A DNA stretch of 7,200 nucleotides from Planctomycetota bacterium (GCA_030637065.1 DAOVVQ010000200.1:1-7200), one strand, 5' to 3'. Shown: positions 1 to 6,346, counted from the first letter of the stretch. A program made the numbers and translations. The notes: generated from the sequence alone by a model not told the origin.

Positions 1-2
1 AA

Positions 3-30
3 AATTAAAAGGTACCAGGTACCTTTAATT
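3..30. repeat. Near-perfect palindrome, copy 1 (GGTACC-A-GGTACC core)
   Basis: The left arm AATTAAAAGGTACC (3-16) and right arm GGTACCTTTAATT (18-30) are reverse complements apart from one extra A in the left arm. A single A at 17 separates them. The same palindrome recurs at 79-105 in inverted orientation (centre T instead of A), with centres 75 bp apart. Two readings fit: an operator pair for the TetR-type regulator at the end of the operon, or a REP/BIME-like dispersed element. The sequence alone does not decide between them. Confidence 0.75.
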
Positions 31-78
31 TACGTTTAATTTATGCCTTTAACCTACCGCTATCGGTGTTTTTGCGGG

Positions 79-105
79 AATTAAATGTACCTGGTACCTT
101 TAATT
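79..105. repeat. Near-perfect palindrome, copy 2 (GTACC-T-GGTACC core)
   Basis: The left arm AATTAAATGTACC (79-91) and right arm GGTACCTTTAATT (93-105) pair with one mismatch around a central T at 92. The right half, GGTACCTTTAATTT, is identical to 18-31. The element ends two bases before the likely ribosome binding site of the radical SAM gene. In RNA it could therefore form a hairpin beside that site, and in DNA it could bind a dimeric repressor. Confidence 0.75.
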
Positions 106-106
106 T

Positions 107-111
107 GGAAG
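107..111 (+). promoter_or_regulatory. Shine-Dalgarno site of the radical SAM gene
   Basis: GGAAG lies eight bases before ATG 120. It decides the start in favour of ATG 120 over the in-frame GTG at 66. The GTG would make the second palindrome (79-105) part of the coding sequence and add 18 residues with no recognisable family character. Confidence 0.6.
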
Positions 112-119
112 TAATCTTT

Positions 120-1166
120 ATGAATGAGTTGTCTGATAATAGCTACAATCTGGGGCTTGGCCGTTCGGAGCCCAAGCTGAAATTGTGGTCCAGTGCTGGG
201 CTGATGCTGACGTATAAGTGCCCGGCGTCGTGCGAATTCTGCTATTACAACTGCGGTCCGGACAAGGGCGGGCTGATGCCGATTGATATGGGGATTCGGG
301 CCTGGCAGTCGCTGATCGACTTAGCCGGCGACAGGGCCAGGGTCCATATTACGGGCGGCGAGCCCTTTTTGTACTTCGACCATCTGCTTGAACTGGCACG
401 TCAGGCCCGGAAGCTGGGCCTTGGGGGATTTGATACGGTTGAGACCAACGGGTTCTGGGCGACGGACAGAACAGTGGTGGCGGAGCGTCTGGGTCTATTA
501 GATGAGGCGGGTATGGGGCGTTTGAAGGTCAGCTGGGACCCCTTCCATGCGGAATTTATCGACATTGAGTGCGTCAAAACATTGGTTGAGGTCGGTCGGG
601 AGGCATTGGGGCCTGACCGGGTTCTCGTTCGCTGGGAAAAGTATCTTGAAGAAGACGCGGAATTGGGCCATATTAAAGACGGGGAGTCGGGTCCTGTTTG
701 GGACGGGGACCGCGATGAACTGTACAGATTGGCGGCGAAGGATTATCCGTGTCGGTTTACCGGTCGGGCTTCGGGGGCGATTGCCGGGCTTTTTGCGGAC
801 AAGGGCATGGATTTTTTGTGTAAAAATGCGTGTGATTCGGAGTTTTTGTCGGCGAAAGGCGTGCATATTGACCCTTACGGCAACGTTTTCAGTGGTGTTT
901 GCAGCGGAATTGTGGTAGGAAACATTGCAGAGACGGACCTGGAATCGATGTGGCGTGGTTTCGATCCGGGCCGGATGGAGGTCATTGGTGAGCTTTTCCG
1001 CAGCGGTCCGGCTGGCTTGTTATCGGAAGTTGTCGGGCTGGGTTTCGATAAAAAGGCCCGTTACGCCGACAAATGCCACCTTTGCAGCGAAGTACGTCAG
1101 TTTTTCTTTGACAATGGCCGATATAAATCGATAATTGGTCCGCCGGAGTATTATCGGCGGATATAA
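120..1166 (+). CDS. Radical SAM protein with SPASM-like C-terminal cysteines
   Basis: From ATG 120 the protein has 348 residues. A CxxxCxxC motif (C34, C38, C41, in KCPASCEFCYYNC) would ligate the [4Fe-4S] cluster that cleaves S-adenosylmethionine to the 5'-deoxyadenosyl radical. GGEP at 79-82 and ETNG at 108-111 match the SAM-binding strands of the radical SAM barrel. The C-terminal part has further cysteines at 234, 238, 261, 319 and 322, around a segment shaped like a SPASM region (DPYGNVFSGVCSG, then VGNIAETDLESMW). This suggests an auxiliary Fe-S cluster, as in peptide- or protein-modifying enzymes and some other radical SAM families. The substrate cannot be named, and no precursor peptide gene was found nearby. 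The gene leads a four-gene + strand run, and the next gene starts 24 bases after its stop. An in-frame GTG at 66 is a less likely start. Confidence 0.88.
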   Translation: MNELSDNSYNLGLGRSEPKLKLWSSAGLMLTYKCPASCEFCYYNCGPDKGGLMPIDMGIRAWQSLIDLAGDRARVHITGGEPFLYFDHLLELARQARKLGLGGFDTVETNGFWATDRTVVAERLGLLDEAGMGRLKVSWDPFHAEFIDIECVKTLVEVGREALGPDRVLVRWEKYLEEDAELGHIKDGESGPVWDGDRDELYRLAAKDYPCRFTGRASGAIAGLFADKGMDFLCKNACDSEFLSAKGVHIDPYGNVFSGVCSGIVVGNIAETDLESMWRGFDPGRMEVIGELFRSGPAGLLSEVVGLGFDKKARYADKCHLCSEVRQFFFDNGRYKSIIGPPEYYRRI

Positions 1167-1190
1167 TGATTATTCCCGGGAGTTTTGTGA

Positions 1191-2420
1191 GTGGCTGAGA
1201 CTAGTCAGGACACTTTGTTTGGCCGAACCGTTGTAGAGCACAGGCTCTGTACCGAGGGGGAGCTTCAGCATTGCCTCGACGAGCTTAAGAAGCGAATGGC
1301 TGAGGAGCCTTTGACGCTCGAAGAGTTGATGCTCGAGTATGGTTACATCACCCGGACTCAGGCCACACGCGTCGAGACCAATATAGAAGAAAGCCGCAGC
1401 TCCGCCAGCCAGATACCGGGATATAAGGTGTACGGAAAGCTCGGTTCCGGGGCGATGGCGGTTGTTTATAAGGCCAAACAGATCAGCCTCGACCGCATCG
1501 TTGCGATCAAGGTCCTGCCTAAGCGTTTCACGGAGAAGCCGGATTATGTAAGGCGCTTCTATAAGGAAGGCAAGATCGCCGCCAAGCTGAATCACAATAA
1601 TATCGTTCAGGCCATCGACGTTGGCGAGGCGGGCGGGCTGTATTACTTTGTGATGGAATATGTCGAGGGCAAGACGCTTTACGACGATCTGTCCAAGGGC
1701 AAGATATTCGACGAAGCCAAGGCTCTGGAAGTGGTCATCCAGATGGCCAACGCCCTTTCCCACGCACATGCCAACGGTATGATCCATCGGGATGTCAAGC
1801 CCAAGAATATTATGATCAACAAGGCCGGGGTCGTCAAGCTCGCTGATATGGGTCTGGCGCGTGAGACCTCCGACATCAAGGCCGCCGAGCACGAAAAGGG
1901 CAAGGCCTTTGGTACGCCTTATTACATTGCACCGGAACAGATTCGCGGTGAGCTGGATATTGACGGTCGTGCGGACCTTTATGCGTTAGGTGCGACGTTC
2001 TTTCATATGGTGACCGGGCGGGTTCCGTTCGAGGCGAGCACGCCTTCTGAGGTTATGCGAAAGCATCTGAAGGAGCCGTTGGTGCCGCCTGACCACATTA
2101 ACACCTCTCTTTCGTCCGGTATTGGCGAGATCATCGAGGTGATGATGGCGAAGAAGAAAGAGAACCGCTACCAGGATATGGAGGAGCTTTTGATCGATCT
2201 GACGGCTGTAGCCGCCGGTCAGCCGCCGGTCAGGGCCAAGCGGAAGTTTGACCTTGGTGCGCTCGAGCAGCTCGAAGAGGGTACGTCGATAGTGACCGAG
2301 GAGCCGGAAGAGGACATTTACGTCGAGGAAGTCATCACTCGATACAAGGTTGGTCTTGTGATAATGAGCGCTTTGGTGGCGGTGCTGGTTCTTGTTATTA
2401 TTTTCATGAAATTGGGCTGA
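1191..2420 (+). CDS. Tail-anchored Hanks-type Ser/Thr protein kinase
   Basis: This 409-residue protein phosphorylates Ser/Thr on protein substrates. The kinase domain spans about 78-338: glycine loop G85-S-G-A-M-A, ATP lysine K107 (VAIKVL), alphaC glutamate E126, catalytic HRDVKPKN (H199, D201, K203, N206), metal-binding DMG (D219; Met replaces the usual Phe/Leu), APE at 248-250, D262 and R326. All catalytic residues are present, so it should be active. Residues 10-66 look like two degenerate copies of a helical motif (VVEHRLCTEGEL, then MLEYGYITRTQA) resembling the MshEN/GspE N-terminal type, possibly a docking or ligand-binding module. One hydrophobic segment at about 387-406 is followed by only three residues (tail anchor), so the kinase faces the cytoplasm and no external sensor domain exists. 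The GTG start at 1191 follows GGGAG (1178-1182) by eight bases. Confidence 0.93.
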   Translation: MAETSQDTLFGRTVVEHRLCTEGELQHCLDELKKRMAEEPLTLEELMLEYGYITRTQATRVETNIEESRSSASQIPGYKVYGKLGSGAMAVVYKAKQISLDRIVAIKVLPKRFTEKPDYVRRFYKEGKIAAKLNHNNIVQAIDVGEAGGLYYFVMEYVEGKTLYDDLSKGKIFDEAKALEVVIQMANALSHAHANGMIHRDVKPKNIMINKAGVVKLADMGLARETSDIKAAEHEKGKAFGTPYYIAPEQIRGELDIDGRADLYALGATFFHMVTGRVPFEASTPSEVMRKHLKEPLVPPDHINTSLSSGIGEIIEVMMAKKKENRYQDMEELLIDLTAVAAGQPPVRAKRKFDLGALEQLEEGTSIVTEEPEEDIYVEEVITRYKVGLVIMSALVAVLVLVIIFMKLG

Positions 2421-2480
2421 CTCGGGTGTGATCGGCCCGTCAAACAGAGCCATTTCGGATTATCAGGGGAATATGGCCAC

Positions 2481-3512
2481 ATGCCAAGAGGTGGGGCACA
2501 TTTCAGCTCAGCCGAACTTGCCGAGGCACTGAGTCACTACGAAATCGGGACGATCAGCGGGACGAAATCGCTCAGCGCCGGCGACCGGGGGGCTCCGAAG
2601 AAGATCATTACAACGGATCGGGGGAGGTTTCTGCTGAAGCGCCGGTCGAAACGCAATGATGACAGCTATCATGTCGCCTTTTCGCATTCCATCCATACGT
2701 ATCTGGACCAGAAAGATTTTCCCGTGGCCTCGCTGATACCGACGGACAAGCACGGGCATACCGCCCTGTACCTGGACGGCCATGCTTATGAACTGTTCGA
2801 GTTTATCGACGGCAGCCGCTTTGACGGTTCCGCCGGTTGTGTCTCTGATTCCGGTCGGCAGCTTGCCCTTTTTCATCTGAACCTTCTTGATTTTGAGTGT
2901 GACTGGCAGCCCCTTCGGCGGACGTATCATGACAGCTCGGCGGTTCGCGGGCACCTCAAGACTATCGGCTCGGCCAAAAACGCCGCCGGTTCCAATCGGA
3001 AGATCCGGGCAACGGCCCAGAAACTCCTGACCGACTACAACCACAGCAGCGTGCATGTAAACGAGCTGGGGTTCGATTCATGGCCCGAGCAGATCGTTCA
3101 CGGCGACTGGCATCCTGGCAATATGCTCTTTTGTCCGCAAGGGGTCGCAGCGGTGCTGGATTTTGATTCGGTTAAGGTCGCGCCCTGCGTAACCGACGCG
3201 GCGAACGGGGCTCTGCATTACTCTATCGTCGGCGGGCGGCCCAATCCTGCCCAATGGCCGGCGTATCTTGACCTGAGTAAACTGGCGAATTTTCTTGCCA
3301 GCTACGCCAAATTGATTACACTGCACGAGGATATGCTAAGTGCCATAGGCGACCTGATGATCGAGATCATGATCGCAGAGGCGGTGATGCCTATCGCTGT
3401 GACGGGTTTTTTCGGGCATTTACCGGGACCGGATTTTCTTGAGATGATCCGTCGCAAGTGCGAATGGATCGACGATAATCGCGATCCGGTCCGGCAGGCG
3501 GTGTTTCAGTAG
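2481..3512 (+). CDS. APH/CotS-type phosphotransferase (aminoglycoside or homoserine kinase-like fold)
   Basis: This 343-residue cytoplasmic enzyme is predicted to transfer phosphate from ATP to a small molecule or protein hydroxyl. HGDWHPGN at 207-214 is the Brenner-type catalytic loop (D209 catalytic base, N214 metal ligand). LDFDS at 226-230 gives the metal-binding aspartate D227. K53 in FLLKRR is the likely ATP lysine, and E104-x-x-E107 follows in the hinge region. The architecture fits the broad APH Pfam family, which includes CotS, SrkA/YihE, homoserine kinase II and antibiotic kinases. Nothing here marks it as a resistance enzyme, and the substrate is unknown. ATG 2481 follows AGGGGA (2465-2470) by ten bases. 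It lies 60 bases after the protein kinase and 12 bases before the regulator gene, which argues for co-transcription with both. Confidence 0.88.
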   Translation: MPRGGAHFSSAELAEALSHYEIGTISGTKSLSAGDRGAPKKIITTDRGRFLLKRRSKRNDDSYHVAFSHSIHTYLDQKDFPVASLIPTDKHGHTALYLDGHAYELFEFIDGSRFDGSAGCVSDSGRQLALFHLNLLDFECDWQPLRRTYHDSSAVRGHLKTIGSAKNAAGSNRKIRATAQKLLTDYNHSSVHVNELGFDSWPEQIVHGDWHPGNMLFCPQGVAAVLDFDSVKVAPCVTDAANGALHYSIVGGRPNPAQWPAYLDLSKLANFLASYAKLITLHEDMLSAIGDLMIEIMIAEAVMPIAVTGFFGHLPGPDFLEMIRRKCEWIDDNRDPVRQAVFQ

Positions 3513-3524
3513 AGAGGCAGAGAA

Positions 3525-4106
3525 ATGGCGAGAGGTCAAACGGATACGAAGTCGCGGATCCTCAGGATGACGAGGACGCTTTACAGCACGCACGGCTGTG
3601 AGGGGACGACTCTCGACGATATAATCACGGCCAGCGGGATCACGAAGGGTGCGTTTTATCATTATTTCAAGAGTAAAGATTCGCTCTGCGAGGCGGTCAT
3701 CGAGCGGGTTATGCAGGATTACCAGTTGTTGGCCGAATCGTTGGACGGTGAGCTTTCGCCGCTGGGGCAATTGCGTGAGATGATCGGCAAGTTAGCCAAA
3801 TTAAATGCCTCGGGCGAATGGGTGAACTGTCGTTTGATCCTGCGACTGTCGGCGGATTCGCACGAGTCGCATCCTCACATACAGCAAAAGATCCGCAAGT
3901 TCTGGCAATGGTATTTCGATTTTTTCGAGGGCCTGGTCGAGAGGTGCCGGGCAGCGGGCGAAATCAGCAGTCGGCTTGACACGAAGACGCAGGTTCGGCT
4001 GCTGATGTCGGTGATGGCTGGGGCGGTGAGTATGGAGAGGATATCGCCGTCAAAACAGAGCTTCGCCGACCTGGCGGAGATCGTGATCGATACGCTGCGG
4101 TCATAG
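3525..4106 (+). CDS. TetR/AcrR-family transcriptional regulator
   Basis: This 193-residue protein is of normal TetR size. An N-terminal helix (about 8-24) leads into the helix-turn-helix (about 29-48), with the family signature TLDDIITASGITKGAFYHYF followed by KSKDSL at 49-54. Residues from about 60 onward are an all-helical ligand-binding and dimerisation domain whose ligand cannot be read from sequence. The AGAGAGG ribosome binding site (3511-3517) overlaps the stop codon of the preceding phosphotransferase gene, so translation is probably coupled. TetR proteins commonly repress their own operon by binding palindromes, and the two palindromes at 3-30 and 79-105 are the obvious candidate targets, although this is inference. 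The gene ends the + strand run and faces the nadE gene tail to tail. Confidence 0.93.
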   Translation: MARGQTDTKSRILRMTRTLYSTHGCEGTTLDDIITASGITKGAFYHYFKSKDSLCEAVIERVMQDYQLLAESLDGELSPLGQLREMIGKLAKLNASGEWVNCRLILRLSADSHESHPHIQQKIRKFWQWYFDFFEGLVERCRAAGEISSRLDTKTQVRLLMSVMAGAVSMERISPSKQSFADLAEIVIDTLRS

Positions 4107-4121
4107 AATTGCGAACGTTTT

Positions 4122-4142
4122 CAGCGTGGGCTAAAGGCCTAC
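4122..4142 (+). repeat. Short hairpin, relative of the 6037-6058 repeat
   Basis: GTGGGC (4126-4131) pairs with GCCTAC (4137-4142) through six pairs, one of them G-T, around a TAAAG loop. The stretch CAGCGTGGGCTAAAGGCC is nearly the same as CAGCGTGGGCCAAGGCC at 6036-6052, so it is probably a decayed copy of the same repeat. It lies 15 bases after the TetR stop but has no T-run, so it is a poor intrinsic terminator. Confidence 0.5.
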
Positions 4143-4177
4143 CCTACACAACCAGGCACGAAGGGTGGGGATGAATA

Positions 4178-4230
4178 TCGAATGTCCAATTTCCAATTTC
4201 GAATGTCGAAGGGTGGAATCGCTTCGCGAT
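4178..4230. repeat. Small intergenic direct repeat and mini-hairpin
   Basis: TCGAATGTC occurs at 4178-4186 and 4199-4207, separated by two copies of CAATTTC. ATCGC-TTC-GCGAT at 4218-4230 forms a five-pair stem with a three-base loop. GAAGGGTGG occurs on both sides of the repeats (from 4160 and from 4208). Nothing coding is seen between the TetR gene and nadE, and no classic terminator is visible for either convergent gene. Confidence 0.5.
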
Positions 4231-4308
4231 GATGTTTAAATAGATCCCTCCGCTACGGTCGGGATGACCTTTGGGAAGACGGTTTCTTATGGGGTTTTCC
4301 AAGGTGTT

Positions 4309-5946
4309 TTATTCTTTGTAGCGGTTTGTTATTGGCATTCTTCTGTCTTTTCCGAATGCCTTTGGTGTGATCTTTACTCCTGGGGGGGATTGTCTTCTTT
4401 TGTACTCGTTTCGGTCGACCATTTGTATTATTCGGCTGACGATGGCGGCATCGAGGCCTTCGTCGGCAAGCTGCTGGGCGGATTTGTCCTGCTCGATGTA
4501 GCCTTTTAGTATCTCGTCGAGCAGGTCGTAGTCGGGCAGCGAGTCGGTGTCCTTCTGGTCTTCTCTCAGTTCGGCGCTTGGCGGTCTTTGGATCGTGCTT
4601 TCGGGGATGACCTCTCTGGAGTTGGCTTCATTTACATAGCGGCAGAGTCGGTAGACCATTGTTTTCAGGACGTCTTTTATGACCGCGAACCCCCCTGCTG
4701 TGTCGCCGTAGAGCGTTGCGTAGCCTACGGCGGTTTCGCTTTTGTTGCCGGTGGTCAGGACCATGTATCCGAATTGGTTCGACAGCGACATCAGTATGCT
4801 CCCGCGGATACGGGCCTGGAGGTTTTCGTAGGCTACGCCGGCGCTGTCCCAGCCGTCAACTTGAGACAAAACTGTGTCGAATTTTCCGAGGACGCCTGCG
4901 ATCGGTATTGTGTGGAACCCGATGGCGAGATTCTTTGCCAGCTCTTCGGCATCGCTTATGGTCTCTTTGGTGTTGAACATCGACGGCATTGTCACGCCGA
5001 CGACATTTTCGCTGCCAAGGGCATCGGCGGCAACGGCTGCGGTTAGCGCCGAGTCTATGCCGCCGCTTAGGCCGATGAGGACCTTTTCAAAGCCGTTTTT
5101 TCGCACGTAATCGCGTGTGCCCAGAACCAGGGCGTGATAGATCTCTTCGGCTGGCTGCATTTGTTCGGCAGCGGATGTCGCTATTGCGGGCTTTACCGAT
5201 GTGGCGCCATCTGTTGGCACGATCTCGGCGATGAGGAGGTCTTCGGCGAAGGCTTTGGCCTGGCAGACGACTTTTCCCGTCGAGTCCAGGAACATACTCC
5301 TGCCGTCATAGACGAGTTCGTCCTGGCCGCCGGCGAAGTTGCAATATGCAAGTGCACAATCGAAGTGGCGGGCGCATCGGCTGAAAAGCTGGCGCCTTTC
5401 GGCGAGCTTTCCCGCGTGGAACGGCGAGGCGGAGATGTTGATCAGCAGGTCTTTGGGCGGCGTGTCTTTGAAGAAGCGGCCCAGCCAGTCAAGCTGCCAT
5501 ATATCCTCGCAGATCGTAAGGGCGACGGTAGTGCCTTTGATATCCATGACAAGGGGCTCGGTTCCGGGTCGGAAATATCGCTGCTCGTCGAATACGCCGT
5601 AGTTCGGCAGCCTGCCCTTGCGATATATCCGCTGGACGGCGCCATTTTGCAGGACGGCTAAGGAATTGAAGCTGATATCGCCATCGGGCTCGGCAAAACC
5701 GACGATGACGGTCTCGGGGCCCGTATCGAGGGCAAGCTGCTCGACGGCCTGGCGATTGTCGTCTAAGAAATGCTTCTTTAAGAGCAGGTCCTCCGGCGGA
5801 TATCCGCAAATCGACATCTCCGGAAAGACCAGCACATGAGCGCCAAGGGCCCGGGCTCGCTTCATCACGGAGCGCATGGCGCCCGTGTTGCCGGCGATAT
5901 CGCCGACAGAGGCGTTAAATTGTGCTAATGCTACTTTCAAGGGCAT
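4309..5946 (-). CDS. nadE: Glutamine-dependent NAD+ synthetase
   Basis: This 545-residue cytoplasmic enzyme carries out the last step of NAD+ synthesis: nicotinic acid adenine dinucleotide is adenylated by ATP and amidated with ammonia released from glutamine. Residues 1 to about 250 are a nitrilase-type amidase with an intact triad: E43 (VFPEMSICGYPPEDLL), K110 (YRKGRLPNYGVFDE) and C146 (TICEDIW). Residues from about 268 onward are the ATP-pyrophosphatase synthetase domain, with the P-loop SGGIDS at 294-299 and the conserved GNKSETAVGYATLYGD at 400-415. Length and domain order match bacterial glutamine-hydrolysing NadE. The start is firm: the codon before ATG is an in-frame TAA, and MPLKVALAQFN is the usual family opening. 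No canonical Shine-Dalgarno precedes it; the leader is a heptamer array (5951-5999). It is convergent with the TetR gene and is not obviously part of an operon. Confidence 0.97.
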   Translation of the reverse strand: MPLKVALAQFNASVGDIAGNTGAMRSVMKRARALGAHVLVFPEMSICGYPPEDLLLKKHFLDDNRQAVEQLALDTGPETVIVGFAEPDGDISFNSLAVLQNGAVQRIYRKGRLPNYGVFDEQRYFRPGTEPLVMDIKGTTVALTICEDIWQLDWLGRFFKDTPPKDLLINISASPFHAGKLAERRQLFSRCARHFDCALAYCNFAGGQDELVYDGRSMFLDSTGKVVCQAKAFAEDLLIAEIVPTDGATSVKPAIATSAAEQMQPAEEIYHALVLGTRDYVRKNGFEKVLIGLSGGIDSALTAAVAADALGSENVVGVTMPSMFNTKETISDAEELAKNLAIGFHTIPIAGVLGKFDTVLSQVDGWDSAGVAYENLQARIRGSILMSLSNQFGYMVLTTGNKSETAVGYATLYGDTAGGFAVIKDVLKTMVYRLCRYVNEANSREVIPESTIQRPPSAELREDQKDTDSLPDYDLLDEILKGYIEQDKSAQQLADEGLDAAIVSRIIQMVDRNEYKRRQSPPGVKITPKAFGKDRRMPITNRYKE

Positions 5947-5950
5947 TTAT

Positions 5951-5999
5951 CAGTATCCAGTATCCAGTATTCAGTATTCAGTATTCAGTATTCAGTCCC
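5951..5999. repeat. Heptamer tandem array (CAGTATY) in the nadE leader
   Basis: Two CAGTATC units (5951-5964) are followed by four CAGTATT units (5965-5992) and one degenerate CAGTCCC (5993-5999). A further ATTCAGTCC appears at 6028-6036. On the nadE strand the array reads as GATACTG/AATACTG units and ends four bases before ATG. It occupies the place where a ribosome binding site is expected. Such arrays can change copy number by slipped-strand replication. Confidence 0.9.
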
Positions 6000-6011
6000 G
6001 ATAGATCGGGA
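5996..6011. repeat. TCCCGAT-NN-ATCGGGA palindrome, copy 1
   Basis: TCCCGAT-AG-ATCGGGA forms a perfect seven-pair stem with a two-base centre. It overlaps the end of the heptamer array and is followed by TTCGCTTCGC. The same 7+2+7 element occurs at 6183-6198 and 6305-6320 with different centres. Confidence 0.8.
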
Positions 6012-6036
6012 TTTCGCTTCGCTCAATATTCAGTCC

Positions 6037-6058
6037 AGCGTGGGCCAAGGCCCACGCT
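6037..6058. repeat. Perfect 10-bp hairpin (AGCGTGGGCC-AA-GGCCCACGCT)
   Basis: The two ten-base arms are exact reverse complements around AA. The hairpin is followed by ACGGGGCT, and the inverted repeat ending at 6467 is followed by GGGGCT in the same way (CTACGGGGCT in both). A diverged relative is at 4122-4142. It has no adjacent T-run, so it is more likely a dispersed palindromic repeat than a terminator. Confidence 0.75.
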
Positions 6059-6182
6059 ACGGGGCTTATCTTCTATTTAGCGCAAAAGGTGGTGTTTTTC
6101 AAGGAAATTCTAAATTCTCAGCTCTAAATGCTAAACGAGCACCAAATTCTAATGACCAAAGGCTTAAAACTTCGCTGGGTGG

Positions 6183-6198
6183 TCCCGATGCATCGGGA
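6183..6198. repeat. TCCCGAT-NN-ATCGGGA palindrome, copy 2
   Basis: TCCCGATGCATCGGGA is a perfect 16-base palindrome. It is followed directly by TTTGGC-GAA-GCCAAA (6199-6213), a six-pair stem with a GAA loop. ACCGATGG (6213-6220) then pairs with CCATCGGT (6242-6249). Three hairpins therefore lie end to end. Confidence 0.8.
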
Positions 6199-6235
6199 TT
6201 TGGCGAAGCCAAACCGATGGTGGGCGCCACTGCGC

Positions 6236-6346
6236 ATACGCCCATCGGTTTGCTTCGCAAACACGCTGCCACCCTTGCTGCGAACTGTGGTATACGCCCA
6301 TCGGTCCCGATAAATCGGGACACGCTGCCACCCTTGCTGCGGACTG
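6236..6346. repeat. Imperfect tandem duplication with exchanged central hairpin
   Basis: Two units of about 56 bases are present. Both begin ATACGCCCATCGGT (6236-6249 and 6292-6305) and both end with the same 27-base stretch (6261-6287 and 6320-6346), which has one A/G difference. The middles differ completely in sequence but both are hairpins: TTTGC-TTC-GCAAA (6249-6261) in the first and TCCCGAT-AA-ATCGGGA (6305-6320) in the second. Confidence 0.85.
6305..6320. repeat. TCCCGAT-NN-ATCGGGA palindrome, copy 3
   Basis: TCCCGAT-AA-ATCGGGA has seven perfect pairs. It forms the centre of the second unit of the 6236-6346 duplication, at the position where the first unit carries an unrelated hairpin. 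Confidence 0.8.

Noticed and set aside
66..119. GTG 66 as an upstream start for the radical SAM gene
   Set aside because: No ribosome binding site fits it well, it would translate the second palindrome, and ATG 120 has GGAAG at good spacing.
1170..1892. Long - strand open frame opposite the protein kinase gene
   Set aside because: The + strand frame carries every kinase motif. The antisense frame is a codon-bias shadow with no recognisable domain.
2481..3512. Calling the APH-type enzyme an antibiotic resistance gene
   Set aside because: The catalytic loop is shared by the whole family, and neither the sequence nor the neighbours point to an antibiotic substrate.
4264..4308. Terminator for nadE from the imperfect CCTTTGGGAA/TTTTCCAAGG pairing
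   Set aside because: The stem is short with a bulge, and no T-run follows it on the nadE strand.
4588..5046. Open frames on the + strand inside nadE, including a longer one at 5134-5661
   Set aside because: They are antisense to an intact, well-recognised NAD+ synthetase and their translations show no family features.
5951..5999. Heptamer array as a CRISPR or plasmid iteron set
   Set aside because: Units are only seven bases with no spacers, so it is not CRISPR. No replication gene or AT-rich unwinding region adjoins it, so an origin is unsupported.
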